Notes: generated from the sequence alone by a model not told the origin. Numbered from the stretch's first letter, positions 8,176 through 18,141 are shown. The stretch: 64,000 bases of DNA from Bacillota bacterium (GCA_023461435.1 JAEYLC010000031.1:1-64000), one strand, 5' to 3'. Program-made: numbers and translations.

Positions 8176-9894
8176 TTACATCCTCGCGTATTCGGCAATG
8201 CGGTTTGCGACGCGCTGGCCGAACTCGGGAGAGGCCGAGTAGAAATACTTGAGCACGGTGCGCCGGAGCCCTGCGTTCACAAGTACAAGATCGGCAGCCA
8301 GATTGTCGATCAGATGATTTTTCTCCTCGGCGGAAAGAGACATATAGCGCTGTCCGGCCTGAGTAAAATTATCAGATCTTTGAATCGGCGATCTGACCAG
8401 ATGCCCCTCCACATATTTTTCGGAGCCGCTCGTCACCAGATCGTCGGGCGTCCAGTCCTTTTGGCAGTTGACGGGCAGCTTTCGAAAATCCTTGCCCAGA
8501 CGGTGGCGCTGCGAATCCCAATAGATGTTCGCGCGGGCCTGCAGCAGCTTGTCATCCGAGAGTTCGGCCCCGTCCAGCAGGTTCGCAGGCGAGAAAGCCA
8601 CTTTTTCGATCTGCTCCATGTAGTCAACGGGGTTGCGGTTGAGCGTCAGCCGTCCAACCGGTATTAGCGGATATTGCTGTTCATCCCATGTCTTTGTGCA
8701 GTCGAGCGGATCAAAAGGAAGATAATTTTCATCAGACGGGTCCATGAGCTGAACACACAAATCATATTGAACGGGGCGGCCCGAGGCGATCGTATCGAAT
8801 AGATCCCGCCCCGCGATGTCGGGATTTTTCCCCGCCAATTCGACGGCCTGCTGCCGGTTTATCGTTTCCTCGCCGGCAAGAGGAATCCAGTGATACTTGA
8901 CATAGCGGCGTTCGCCCTGCGCGTTTCTCCATACGAAGGTGTTGACGCCAAAGCCCCTTATATGTCGGAAGCTCTTGACCGTGCCCACATCCGAATACAG
9001 CCATGTCACAAAGTGTGTGGCCTCCGGCGCGGTGGCAAAAAACCGCCAGAACCGTTCGGGATCGGTCAGATTATTGACGGGTGAAGGCGTTAAAGACGTG
9101 ATGGCTTGAGGAAAACGCACCCCGTCCCGCACGAAGAGCACCGGAATGTGATTGCCGACAAAATCAAAAACGCCCTCATCCGTGTAGAATTTTATGGCGA
9201 GTCCGCGCACATTCCGGGATGTGTCCGGCGTTCCCTTGTTGCCCGCTGCCAGAGAGAAGCGCACCATGACGGGGACCTGCAAACCGGGCGTCTGCAAAAA
9301 ACAAAGCTTTGTGTACTCCCTCATGGAATACATCGTTTGAAAGTATCCGAATGCGCCGAAGCCTTTCACATGAAGCGGCCGCTCAAGAATTTTGGTATGC
9401 GTGAATATTTCAAGCGCCTCATGCAGTGTGCTGTCCTGTTCAAGAACAGGGCCTTCGGGTCCCACGGTCTGAGAATGCCTTGTATGAAGGTGGCGGTCTT
9501 CTGCCCAAGTGAGCGGCATATCCGCCATATGATCCATGGCGTCCGGCATCACATCCGAATCCGTCATTCTTGAACGCGAATGAAACGAATCCGAATACCG
9601 GTTCGGCGGAGCTTCCCAGTTGCTTTCGTTAAGATTGGGCATTCGGTTGGAGCTGTCGGCAAAATCCGGCGCGTACGGGGCGTTTCGCTGCTGCTGTCTG
9701 CCTGCCGCCGCATCGTCGTCATATGATCTTTTTTCGTTTGTTTTTCCGGTGGAGCAATGACTCATAGGAGGCGCCTGTTTTTGCTCCTTTTGATGCGGTG
9801 AATTGTGGTCGGGCGAAGTTTTTTTGCGATTTTCTCTCAGATTTTTGACGGGGATTTGCGATTCGAGTTGGAACCATCCGTTTTCCTCGTTCAT
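8176..9894 (-). CDS. Heme catalase with long hydrophilic N-terminal extension
   Basis: 572 residues. The catalytic His is in PLHVKGFGAFG (His175), the distal Asn in DFVGNHIP (Asn248), and the proximal heme-ligand Tyr in ANIYWDSQRHRLG (Tyr458), so the enzyme should be active in H2O2 dismutation. The catalase fold only starts near residue 143 (VGPEGPVLEQD). The preceding ~140 residues are polar, rich in Asn, Gln, Asp, Arg, Met and His, with no signal peptide. Ordinary small-subunit catalases have a much shorter lead. GGAGGAG lies upstream of the ATG. A spore-coat or DNA/metal-associated role for the extension is speculation. Confidence 0.92.
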   Translation of the reverse strand: MNEENGWFQLESQIPVKNLRENRKKTSPDHNSPHQKEQKQAPPMSHCSTGKTNEKRSYDDDAAAGRQQQRNAPYAPDFADSSNRMPNLNESNWEAPPNRYSDSFHSRSRMTDSDVMPDAMDHMADMPLTWAEDRHLHTRHSQTVGPEGPVLEQDSTLHEALEIFTHTKILERPLHVKGFGAFGYFQTMYSMREYTKLCFLQTPGLQVPVMVRFSLAAGNKGTPDTSRNVRGLAIKFYTDEGVFDFVGNHIPVLFVRDGVRFPQAITSLTPSPVNNLTDPERFWRFFATAPEATHFVTWLYSDVGTVKSFRHIRGFGVNTFVWRNAQGERRYVKYHWIPLAGEETINRQQAVELAGKNPDIAGRDLFDTIASGRPVQYDLCVQLMDPSDENYLPFDPLDCTKTWDEQQYPLIPVGRLTLNRNPVDYMEQIEKVAFSPANLLDGAELSDDKLLQARANIYWDSQRHRLGKDFRKLPVNCQKDWTPDDLVTSGSEKYVEGHLVRSPIQRSDNFTQAGQRYMSLSAEEKNHLIDNLAADLVLVNAGLRRTVLKYFYSASPEFGQRVANRIAEYARM

Positions 9895-10097
9895 TATATG
9901 TACTCCTCCAATATCACAAGTTTTATTAAATAGCCGCTTGTCTTACTCATGATCAGCTAAAAGTCCGGCTAACAACAATATATTTGCGAGCGTGAGAAAC
10001 CGTGACACGTATCGACCATGAAATTCCTTAACGGTCTACATAAAAACTCCATAACTGTTTGTTATCCTGCAAGCACAATCACGAAAGGGTGAAAAAA

Positions 10098-10649
10098 ATG
10101 AAGACGAAAAAGAAATCTAAAAAGATAACGGTATATGTCGCTCTGGCGCTGGTGCTCGCAGCCGCCGGCCTTGCGGGCATATTGCTGCTCGGCGGACAAG
10201 ACGGCAAAGCGGACGCTTTGGCGGTACTTCCCGCGCAAACACAAATCGGCGAAGATGAAAGCACAGAAACGGCGGCTTCGGATGGCCAAGGGATTACGAT
10301 CAATAAAGCGGACGTTACAGAAAAAGTGACTTTTTTTCCGTACCAGTCCGGCGACATCGATATGGAGGTCATCGCGATACGTGCGAGCGACGGCAGTGTG
10401 AGAACAGCGCTCAATACATGCCAGGTCTGTTATGATTCGGGCCGCGGCTATTACAAGCAGGAAGGCGATGTGCTGGTCTGCCAGAACTGCGGCAACCGGT
10501 TCGGCGTGGATCAGGTTGAAGTGGTCAAAGGCGGATGCAACCCCGTGCCCATATTTGATGACCAAAAAATTGAGACCGACGAGACCATCACGATCTCGGA
10601 CGATGTGCTTGCTGAATATAAGGAACTGTTCGGCGAGTGGAAAAGATAA
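10098..10649 (+). CDS. DUF2318-like membrane-anchored Fe-S protein
   Basis: 183 residues from ATG 10098, preceded by AAAGGGTG. A short Lys-rich N-terminus and one membrane helix (about residues 9-29) are followed by a linker. The extracytoplasmic domain has CQVCYDSGRGYY, VCQNCGNRFG and GGCNPVPI. This four-Cys plus GGCNP pattern is typical of DUF2318/FtrD-like proteins, which accompany metal transport systems. It starts the metal-handling cluster; the next gene begins 14 bases after its stop. Iron versus copper cannot be settled from the sequence. Confidence 0.8.
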   Translation: MKTKKKSKKITVYVALALVLAAAGLAGILLLGGQDGKADALAVLPAQTQIGEDESTETAASDGQGITINKADVTEKVTFFPYQSGDIDMEVIAIRASDGSVRTALNTCQVCYDSGRGYYKQEGDVLVCQNCGNRFGVDQVEVVKGGCNPVPIFDDQKIETDETITISDDVLAEYKELFGEWKR

Positions 10650-10663
10650 AGGAGAGCGAAGCC

Positions 10664-12562
10664 ATGCGGCAGGTAAAAACAAGGCTGGCTGTGGATGGAA
10701 TGGTCTGCCCAAGCTGTGAACTGACAATTGAACGCGGTCTTAAAAAGCTTAGCGGTGTGATGACCATAAAGGCCAGCTACAGAACGGGCATGGTAACGGT
10801 GACATACGATGCCCAAAAGGTGAATGAAGAAAAAATTATCAAGGCCATCGAAGAGCTGGACTATAAGGTGAAACCCCAAAACGCATTGGCTGAACAAGGG
10901 GACGCGGGTAAGAAGCAGAAAAAAAGCAGCGTCTTCACCATCGCGGCGGGAATCGTGGTCATCGGGCTGGCTGTCTTCCTGATGTTCGATAGTTCGCTGG
11001 GCTTGAGTTTTTTGCCTCAGATTGACGCGTCCATGGGATACGGCATATTGTTTGTCGTCGGGTTGCTGACTTCGGTGCACTGCATCGCAATGTGCGGCGG
11101 CATCAACCTGTCGCAATGCATCGCGCACCAGACGGGAGAGCCGCAGACGCTCAAGACAAAGCTGAGGCCGAGCCTGCTTTACAACCTCGGCCGTGTGATT
11201 TCCTATACGGTTATCGGCGGTATCGTCGGCGCGCTTGGCGCCGTGGTCAGCTTTTCAGGCACGGCCAAGGGCATCGTGGCGGTTGTGGCAGGCTTGTTTA
11301 TGATCATCATGGGGCTGAATATGACGGGCCTTTTCCCGTGGATGAGGAAGCTGATTCCGCACATGCCCAAAGCGCTTGCCAAAAAAGCGCGGGCAAAAAA
11401 GCGCGGCGCTTTCGTCGTGGGGCTGCTCAACGGGCTGATGCCCTGCGGGCCGCTGCAGGCCATGCAGCTTTACGCGCTCGGCACCGGCAGCTTCTTTGCG
11501 GGCGCGCTCTCGATGCTGGTTTTCAGCTTGGGCACCGTGCCGCTGATGTTCGGATTCGGGGCGCTGAGCTCGCTGTTAAGCAGCAAGTTCACTCAGCGCC
11601 TCATGAAGGTGAGCGCGGTGCTTGTGATTGCGCTCGGTGTTGTGATGGCGGGCCGGGGGCTGACCCAGTCCGGCTTATCGCCCGTACTCGCGGCGGATCA
11701 ACTGCCGTCTGTCACGGCGGAGGTCCAGCAGGATGTGCAGCTTGTCACCACTCAGATGAAATCAAATGTCTATGATCCGATTACGGTGAAGGCGGGGATT
11801 CCGGTCAAATGGACGATCACGGCGGACGAAGATTCGCTCAACGGCTGCAACAACCCGGTCACGATACCCAAATACGGCATACAGAAAAAGCTGGCTCCGG
11901 GGGACAACGTGATCGAGTTTACTCCGGCCGAGGAGGGTGATATCGTCTACACCTGCTGGATGGGCATGATCACGGGCGTGATCCATGTGGTTCCAAACGA
12001 TGACGCGGCGGACACAGCGGCACCCTCGCAGACACAGGCTCCGAGCGACAGCGCCGGTGAACCGGCCGAAAGCCCGGCGAGCAATCCGTCCCCCTTGATA
12101 GAGGATGATCAATGGCAGGTTGCGGGCAGCACCTGCTGCGGCGGCACGTACGCGGCGGGCTTTGAAAACGGAAAATTCCCCGTCGATAAGGCGGCTGTCG
12201 CCGAAATCAGAGACGGTGTGCAGTATGTGGAGATCTCTGTGAACGAGAAAGGCTTTGAGCCCGCGCTGGTGGTCATGCAAAAAGGTGTCGAGACGGTTTG
12301 GACGATAAACGGCGAAAGCCTGAACAGCTGCAACAGCAGCCTCATATTTCCGGCTTACAATGCGCAGATGGATCTGAAAGAAGGGAAAAATACGATTGAG
12401 TTCACACCGGATCAGGATTTCTCGTACAGCTGCTGGATGGGCATGCTGAACGGTTATGTCAAGGTTGTGGACGATATCACAAACTTTGATCTTGAGGCTG
12501 TTCAGCAGGAGGCGGCAAATGTGGTGCCGGATGCGGCTGCGGCCGGCGGCTGCTGCGGTTAA
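10664..12562 (+). CDS. HMA - TauE/SafE-like membrane domain - two cupredoxin-like domains
   Basis: 632 residues from ATG 10664; AAAGGAG lies nine bases upstream, so the longer GTG start is not used. Domains in order are as follows. An HMA metal-binding domain with GMVCPSCE comes first (Cys15, Cys18). A six-helix DsbD/SafE-type membrane domain follows, containing SVHCIAMCGGI and NGLMPCGPLQAM, each with a conserved Cys. Two cupredoxin-like domains come last, each with a CN motif and a CWMGM motif (around residues 350-450 and 520-610). The protein ends in GGCCG. It probably moves copper or reducing equivalents across the membrane together with CopA. The tandem cupredoxin tail is unusual. Confidence 0.85.
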   Translation: MRQVKTRLAVDGMVCPSCELTIERGLKKLSGVMTIKASYRTGMVTVTYDAQKVNEEKIIKAIEELDYKVKPQNALAEQGDAGKKQKKSSVFTIAAGIVVIGLAVFLMFDSSLGLSFLPQIDASMGYGILFVVGLLTSVHCIAMCGGINLSQCIAHQTGEPQTLKTKLRPSLLYNLGRVISYTVIGGIVGALGAVVSFSGTAKGIVAVVAGLFMIIMGLNMTGLFPWMRKLIPHMPKALAKKARAKKRGAFVVGLLNGLMPCGPLQAMQLYALGTGSFFAGALSMLVFSLGTVPLMFGFGALSSLLSSKFTQRLMKVSAVLVIALGVVMAGRGLTQSGLSPVLAADQLPSVTAEVQQDVQLVTTQMKSNVYDPITVKAGIPVKWTITADEDSLNGCNNPVTIPKYGIQKKLAPGDNVIEFTPAEEGDIVYTCWMGMITGVIHVVPNDDAADTAAPSQTQAPSDSAGEPAESPASNPSPLIEDDQWQVAGSTCCGGTYAAGFENGKFPVDKAAVAEIRDGVQYVEISVNEKGFEPALVVMQKGVETVWTINGESLNSCNSSLIFPAYNAQMDLKEGKNTIEFTPDQDFSYSCWMGMLNGYVKVVDDITNFDLEAVQQEAANVVPDAAAAGGCCG

Positions 12563-12634
12563 GCGGCGGGGAGACCTTATGTTTAAAGAACTCAAGAAGG
12601 CAACAAGAATACGGGTACATACGGAGGAAAGAGT

Positions 12635-15100
12635 GTGGAAAAATATTACAGAGTGACCGGCATGTCCTGCGCGTCTTGCGCCGCGCATGCGCAGAAAGCC
12701 GTCGCCAAGCTCGACGGTGTTGAACTCAGTGAAGTGAATATCGCGACGGAAAAGCTTCGCGTGGTATATGATGAAAGCAAGCTGGATTTTGACCGGCTCA
12801 GGAAAGCGGTGGAGGATGCGGGGTACGGCCTCGTGGACGAGCAGCCCGCAAAAAAGCTCGAGCTGACGGTGGAGGGTATGACCTGCGCCTCCTGCTCGGC
12901 TGCGGTGGAACGCGCGGTAAAAAAATTGCCGGGCATCAAATCGGCATCGGTGAACCTCACAACCAACCGGGCCATGGTGGAATACGACCCGTCGGCGGTT
13001 AAGCTTTTCGCGATTAAGCAGGCCATCGTCAAAGCGGGCTATACGCCCGTTGATATCGAGGAAAAGGCCGCGCGCGACGCCGAAGGCGAAAGACGGGCAA
13101 AGGCGCTTCATAATCAGCGTACCCGTCTCATCATCGCGGTGGTGTTTTCGCTGCCGGTGCTGTATATCGCGATGTCGCATATGTTCCCCGGCCTCAAGCT
13201 GCCGATTCCATACTTCATGGGTTCGCATGATTTCCCGCTGATATTCGCGCTTGTCCAGCTGTTTTTGACGGTGCCTGTCATACTTGCGGGCAGCCGGTTC
13301 TTTACGGTGGGTATAAAAACGCTGGTGAAGGGCGCGCCGAACATGGATACGCTGGTTGCCATCGGCACCGGCAGTGCGTTTATCTACGGCGTTTACGCGA
13401 CCGTTATGATCTATCTCGGGGAGTTTCATTTTTCGCAGTATCTGTATTTTGAATCGGCGGCGGTCGTGATCACGCTTGTCATGCTGGGCAAATACCTCGA
13501 AGCCGTCAGCAAGGGCAAAACGTCGGAAGCGATCAAGAAGCTGATGGGGCTGAAGCCCAAGACGGCGGTTATACTTGTGGACGGCGCGGAGATGGAAGTG
13601 CCGCTCGACGAGGTCTCGGTGGGCGACACCGTGCTGGTGCGTCCGGGCTCCGTGATTCCGGTGGACGGCGTGGTGATTGAAGGAATCACCTCCGTGGATG
13701 AATCGATGCTGACAGGCGAGAGCCTGCCTGTCGATAAGCATCCGGACAGCGATGTGACGGGCGGCAGCATCAATCAGGAGGGGCTCATCAAGTTTCAGGC
13801 ATCCAAGGTGGGCGAAGATACGGCGTTATCAAAAATCATCAAGCTCGTTGAGGAAGCGCAGGGAAAAAAGGCGCCGATCGCAAAGATCGCCGACATTATT
13901 TCGGGGTATTTTGTGCCCGTGGTGCTCGGCATCGCGCTCGTTTCCGCGGTCATTTGGGCGCTGACAGGCAAAGATTTCAACTTTGTGCTCAACGTATTCG
14001 TATCGGTTCTCGTGATCGCCTGCCCGTGCGCGCTGGGTCTTGCGACGCCGACGGCGATCATGGTGGGAACCGGCAAGGGCGCCGAGCTTGGCATACTGAT
14101 TAAAGGCGGCGAAGCGCTCGAGACGACATACCGCATCAAAACGGTGGTGTTTGACAAGACGGGGACGATCACGGAAGGAAAGCCGGTGCTGACCGACACG
14201 CGTGTTTACGGCACGGTGCGGGAAGAAGAGGCGCTCTCGCTGACGGCATCCGCCGAGCGCGGCTCGGAGCATCCGATCGCCCGTGCGATATTGGAGGGTG
14301 CGGAAAAAAGGAATATCGCGCTGACGGAGCCTGAGAGCTTCAAGGCGGTTCCGGGGCGCGGCATCGACGCGATGATTCGGGGCAAACGCGTGCTGGCGGG
14401 CAACGTGAAGCTGATGGCTGAAAATCATATCGATACGGCTGCGGCGGACGCAGATGCCGCGGCGCTCGCGTCCAAGGGAAGAACGCTGATGTATGTCGCG
14501 GTGGACGGGTCGCTCGCGGCGCTGATGGCGGCGGCGGACACTGTGAAGGCGACGAGCAGGGCGGCGATACAGAAGCTCAAAGCGCTCGGCGTTGAGGTCG
14601 CGATGATCACGGGCGACAACGCCAACACGGCGGCGGTGATCGCGAAAGAGGTGGGTATCGACAGAGTGCTCGCCGATGTGCTTCCGCAGGATAAAGCCGG
14701 AGAGGTGAAAAAGCTGCAGCAGGACAAACGTAAGGTGGCCATGGTGGGCGACGGCATCAACGACGCGCCGGCTCTGGTGCAGGCCGACGTGGGCATTGCG
14801 ATCGGAACGGGCACGGATGTGGCCGTCGAATCGGCGGATGTGGTGCTGATGCGCGGGGACTTGAATGAGGTGCCCGCCGCAATCGGGCTGAGCCGCGCGA
14901 CGATCCGCAATATCAAGCAGAACCTGTTCTGGGCGTTTATCTACAATCTGGCGGGGATACCCGTCGCGGCAGGGCTGCTGTACGTTTTCGGAGGCCCGCT
15001 ATTAAATCCGGTTTTCGCGGGCGCGGCCATGGCGCTGAGCTCCGTATCGGTGGTGTCCAACGCGCTGCGTTTAAAGCGTTTTAAATTGGCAGAGAAATAA
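12635..15100 (+). CDS. copA: Copper-exporting P1B-type ATPase CopA
   Basis: 821 residues from GTG 12635 after GGAGG. Two N-terminal HMA domains carry CASC at residues 12-15 and 84-87. The membrane metal site is CPC at 463-465, the phosphorylation site DKTGT starts at Asp507, and the hinge GDGINDAP is present. The CPC plus paired CxxC set is diagnostic of Cu(I) exporters. It lies in the same direction as the SafE-like fusion and the two-component system, consistent with a copper-resistance cluster. Confidence 0.95.
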   Translation: MEKYYRVTGMSCASCAAHAQKAVAKLDGVELSEVNIATEKLRVVYDESKLDFDRLRKAVEDAGYGLVDEQPAKKLELTVEGMTCASCSAAVERAVKKLPGIKSASVNLTTNRAMVEYDPSAVKLFAIKQAIVKAGYTPVDIEEKAARDAEGERRAKALHNQRTRLIIAVVFSLPVLYIAMSHMFPGLKLPIPYFMGSHDFPLIFALVQLFLTVPVILAGSRFFTVGIKTLVKGAPNMDTLVAIGTGSAFIYGVYATVMIYLGEFHFSQYLYFESAAVVITLVMLGKYLEAVSKGKTSEAIKKLMGLKPKTAVILVDGAEMEVPLDEVSVGDTVLVRPGSVIPVDGVVIEGITSVDESMLTGESLPVDKHPDSDVTGGSINQEGLIKFQASKVGEDTALSKIIKLVEEAQGKKAPIAKIADIISGYFVPVVLGIALVSAVIWALTGKDFNFVLNVFVSVLVIACPCALGLATPTAIMVGTGKGAELGILIKGGEALETTYRIKTVVFDKTGTITEGKPVLTDTRVYGTVREEEALSLTASAERGSEHPIARAILEGAEKRNIALTEPESFKAVPGRGIDAMIRGKRVLAGNVKLMAENHIDTAAADADAAALASKGRTLMYVAVDGSLAALMAAADTVKATSRAAIQKLKALGVEVAMITGDNANTAAVIAKEVGIDRVLADVLPQDKAGEVKKLQQDKRKVAMVGDGINDAPALVQADVGIAIGTGTDVAVESADVVLMRGDLNEVPAAIGLSRATIRNIKQNLFWAFIYNLAGIPVAAGLLYVFGGPLLNPVFAGAAMALSSVSVVSNALRLKRFKLAEK

Positions 15101-15117
15101 CAGAGGAGAATTATAAG

Positions 15118-15756
15118 ATGAAAAAAACCGCAATATTGACAATTGGATTGGTTCTTGTAATGATAATATTTGCAGGGTGCGCGCAAGCGGATGTGGTGCT
15201 TAAGTTCAGCCCCGGCTCTCTGAATGCAATGATCGAGAAATATCAGACCCTCGTCAGCGAAACGGACGGCGTTTACAAATTGACCGTAGACGGCGAGACC
15301 TCCTTGAATGTCAGCTCGGATTTCAGCGGATCACAGGACGTATGGTTTGAAACGCCGCTCGCTCCGTTTGCGGCGGCGGGCCTTGACGTGGCAAAGCTCG
15401 GCGACGGGTATAAGGCAGAGGGCGACACCTTCTATCTGATCGGAGATTACGGCAAGGGCAGCGGCGCGCAGGAAGGATTGACCGACGCGCTGTTTGAGAG
15501 CGTGAAATACGACCGCTCGATGCTGACGTATCATGAGGATCTCGACCATTACGGCGTCAAGCTGCCGGGCGGAAAAATCGAATGGGCGAAGGATTATAAC
15601 ACAAACGACAAAGACATCGTTTTTGTGATCGCCGCGAAGCCGCTGGCGGATATCGGCGTGGATGTGCAAAACATTGAGGGCTGGGTATTTAAAACCATGA
15701 AGGATACGGACGGCAGCGATATCGACGTGCTGCTAAAGCCGTATGACCTGACATAA
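15118..15756 (+). CDS. Lipoprotein of unknown function
   Basis: 212 residues. The signal peptide ends in the lipobox FAGC (Cys20). The mature part is mixed alpha/beta with no Cys and no motif I recognise. It contains a repeated pattern of small hydrophobic and acidic segments (LVSETDGVYKLTVDGETSLNV, split by turns). GAGGAG precedes the ATG. It sits 17 bases after copA and 31 before the response regulator, so it may be a sensor or chaperone accessory of the copper cluster; this is inference. Confidence 0.7.
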   Translation: MKKTAILTIGLVLVMIIFAGCAQADVVLKFSPGSLNAMIEKYQTLVSETDGVYKLTVDGETSLNVSSDFSGSQDVWFETPLAPFAAAGLDVAKLGDGYKAEGDTFYLIGDYGKGSGAQEGLTDALFESVKYDRSMLTYHEDLDHYGVKLPGGKIEWAKDYNTNDKDIVFVIAAKPLADIGVDVQNIEGWVFKTMKDTDGSDIDVLLKPYDLT

Positions 15757-15787
15757 GAAATCATAATAGAAAGCATGGAGCAAGGCA

Positions 15788-16486
15788 ATGACGGAGAAAC
15801 CGGATATACTTGTGGTGGATGATGAGGAACCCATCGTTGAGGTGGTCGAATCGTATCTTGTAAAAACCGGTTACACGGTTTATAAAGCCTACAACGGGAA
15901 GGATGCGCTGGCTGTGTTTAACAGCCGGCCTCTTTCGCTTATATTGCTGGACCTGATGCTGCCGGATATCAGCGGTGAAGAGGTGTGCCGGACGATACGC
16001 AAAACGTCGCGCGTGCCCGTCATCATGCTCACGGCCAAGGTGGAGGAAGAGCACATACTCAAGGGGCTCGATATCGGCGCGGACGACTATGTGACCAAGC
16101 CGTTCAGCCCGCGGCAGCTGATGGCGCGCGTGGGCGCGCTGCTGCGCCGTACCGAAGGCATGGATTTCGGTGTGTCGAGCCTGATGAGCTTTGGCGGCAA
16201 GGAACTCATGATCGATACCGTGACGCATGAGGTCACCAAAAACGGGGAGCCTGTCGGCCTCACGCCGATTGAATTCAAGCTGCTGCGCACACTCGCCAAA
16301 TCGCCCGGCAGAACGTTTTCGCGCAACGATCTGATCGATTTTGCGCTTGGCGAGGATTATCTGGGGTTCGACCGCTCTATCGATTCACATATCAAGAACC
16401 TGCGGCAGAAGATTGAAACGGACACAAAAAACTGCCGCTATATCCTCACCGTTCACGGCGTAGGATATAAGTTCGGGGGTGAGTAA
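15788..16486 (+). CDS. OmpR/PhoB-family response regulator
   Basis: 232 residues. The receiver domain has the acidic pair Asp11-Asp12, phospho-acceptor Asp55 in LLDLMLP and Lys104 in VTKPF. A C-terminal winged helix follows (LTPIEFKLLRTLA, DSHIKNLRQKIE, VHGVGYKF). It is translationally coupled to the histidine kinase that starts two bases after its stop. By location it probably controls the upstream copper genes, though no operator could be identified. Confidence 0.93.
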   Translation: MTEKPDILVVDDEEPIVEVVESYLVKTGYTVYKAYNGKDALAVFNSRPLSLILLDLMLPDISGEEVCRTIRKTSRVPVIMLTAKVEEEHILKGLDIGADDYVTKPFSPRQLMARVGALLRRTEGMDFGVSSLMSFGGKELMIDTVTHEVTKNGEPVGLTPIEFKLLRTLAKSPGRTFSRNDLIDFALGEDYLGFDRSIDSHIKNLRQKIETDTKNCRYILTVHGVGYKFGGE

Positions 16487-16487
16487 C

Positions 16488-17882
16488 ATGCAGTATCGTT
16501 TGAGAACGAAGATGTCGTTGTCTTATGTGCTGATTACCGTGGTTTGCGTGGCGATCGTTGTTCTGCTGGCCAATGCGCTGCTCGAAACGCAGTTCCGCAG
16601 CTATGTGCAGGTGCAGCAGCAGCATGAAGCGGAGAACACTGTGGCGCAAATCACAGAGCGCTACAAAACGGCTGACGGATGGGATGCCGCGTATATCGAG
16701 AATGTCGGCATGAACGCGCTCGAAAACGGCATGATCATCAAGGTCGCCGACAAAAGCGGGAGTGTGATCTGGGATGCCGCGACGCACAACAACGGCCTTT
16801 GCCAGCAGATGCTGACCAACATGAGGTTCAATATGAACAGCAGGTACCGGCAGTGGCAAGGCGGCTATCAGGAAACACCGTATGATGTGCGCGTTGACGG
16901 CAGCAGCGTGGGCACCGTCAGTGTGGGGTATTACGGCCCATTTTATTACACCAATAACGATCTTTATTTTATCAATTCGATCAACAGATTGTTTATATGG
17001 GCCGGGGTGGTATCGGTCATTTTGGCTCTGGGGCTCGGAGTGATCATGTCGCGGCAAATTAGCCGACCGATATCGCGCGTGATCGACAAAGCGCAGATGA
17101 TCGCGCACGGGCTCTATGGCAGCAAGATCGCCGAACAGTCCAATACCACGGAGATACGCAGCCTTGTGGATACCGTCAATAATCTGGCGGAGACGCTGCA
17201 GGCCCAGCAGCAGCAGAGCAAACAAACGTCAATGGATATTGCACATGAGCTGCGTACGCCGCTGACGACAGTGCAGGCCAATCTCGAAGCGGTGATGGAC
17301 GGCGTGATGGAGCTGGATCAGAACCGTGTCAAAGTGCTGCATGAGCAGATTCTGCGGATAAACCGGCTGGTTAACGATTTGGCGGAGCTCGCGCGCTATG
17401 AGAGCCGGACTGTCGTTTTAGAAAAAACGAGCTTTGATTTGTCTGCTCTTATCGGGAATGTGATTCTGCATGCCGAGAATGATTTTAACAATGAGAATAA
17501 AACGCTGGAGTATGAAGGCGAGAAATGTGAGATTACCGCGGATAAGGACAAAATGAGTCAGGTATTGCTGAATCTGCTCTCTAACGCGCGCAAATTCACC
17601 CAGCCCGGTGACAGCGTGACCGTGACATTGAAACAGCACAAGCAAACTGCGGAAATTACCGTCCGCGATACCGGAGTGGGCATACCGAAAGAAGATTTGC
17701 CGCATATATTTGACCGTTTTTACAGGTCGGATAAATCGCGTAGCCGCAAGACGGGCGGCGCGGGCATCGGGCTCACGATCGTAAAATCCATCGTTGAAGC
17801 GCACGGGGGCACAATCGAAGCGGCAAGCACGCCGGGTGAAGGAACGACATTCAAATTGATTATACCGATTGCGCAAGATTAA
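16488..17882 (+). CDS. Sensor histidine kinase
   Basis: 464 residues from ATG 16488, with GGGGGTGAG just upstream. Two membrane helices (about residues 11-30 and 165-185) flank an extracytoplasmic domain rich in Gln, Asn and Tyr. A HAMP region, the DHp H-box IAHELRTPLT (His253), N-box LLNLLSNARKF, G1 DTGVGIPKED, F-box FDRFYR and G2 GGAGIGLTIV follow. It is BaeS/CusS-like in layout. The extracytoplasmic Met/Asn-containing stretch NMRFNMNSR could contact metal, but this is only suggestive. Confidence 0.92.
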   Translation: MQYRLRTKMSLSYVLITVVCVAIVVLLANALLETQFRSYVQVQQQHEAENTVAQITERYKTADGWDAAYIENVGMNALENGMIIKVADKSGSVIWDAATHNNGLCQQMLTNMRFNMNSRYRQWQGGYQETPYDVRVDGSSVGTVSVGYYGPFYYTNNDLYFINSINRLFIWAGVVSVILALGLGVIMSRQISRPISRVIDKAQMIAHGLYGSKIAEQSNTTEIRSLVDTVNNLAETLQAQQQQSKQTSMDIAHELRTPLTTVQANLEAVMDGVMELDQNRVKVLHEQILRINRLVNDLAELARYESRTVVLEKTSFDLSALIGNVILHAENDFNNENKTLEYEGEKCEITADKDKMSQVLLNLLSNARKFTQPGDSVTVTLKQHKQTAEITVRDTGVGIPKEDLPHIFDRFYRSDKSRSRKTGGAGIGLTIVKSIVEAHGGTIEAASTPGEGTTFKLIIPIAQD

Positions 17883-18043
17883 ATATCTCATCGTCATGAA
17901 TCAGCGCGGTGGACGGTTGGAGTGCCTTTTAAAGCTATGTAGCCATGTTGGACACGATCACCCATCTTATACGTTAATGAAACGTTAGTTTAAGAATCAA
18001 ACCGTTTAGGCTAATCGAAATAATTTATTAAAATTATATACAT

Positions 18044-18071
18044 TTGCAAGGATATTGTATATTATTATAGA
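18044..18071 (+). promoter_or_regulatory. Candidate promoter of the AT-rich nucleotide cassette
   Basis: TTGCAA at 18044-18049 and TATAGA at 18066-18071, separated by 16 bases. It lies about 70 bases before the kinase ATG at 18142, at the left end of the AT-rich island. In such AT-rich DNA chance matches are common. Confidence 0.35.
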
Positions 18072-18141
18072 ATTAAATATTAAAGTTATTATTTTCAAAC
18101 TAATAGCTTTCTTAGATTTAATGGTGTTGGGGAGTAAAAAT

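Noticed and set aside
12579..12656. 25-codon open frame (MFKELKKATRIRVHTEERV...) between the SafE-like gene and copA, with GGGGAG upstream
   Set aside because: Overlaps the copA start, has no recognisable similarity and is short enough to be chance; it could be a coupling leader but nothing supports it.
11762..13741. 659-codon open frame on the minus strand opposite copA and the SafE-like gene
   Set aside because: Antisense to two well-supported genes. Its His/Arg-rich composition is that expected from reading GC-rich coding DNA backwards.
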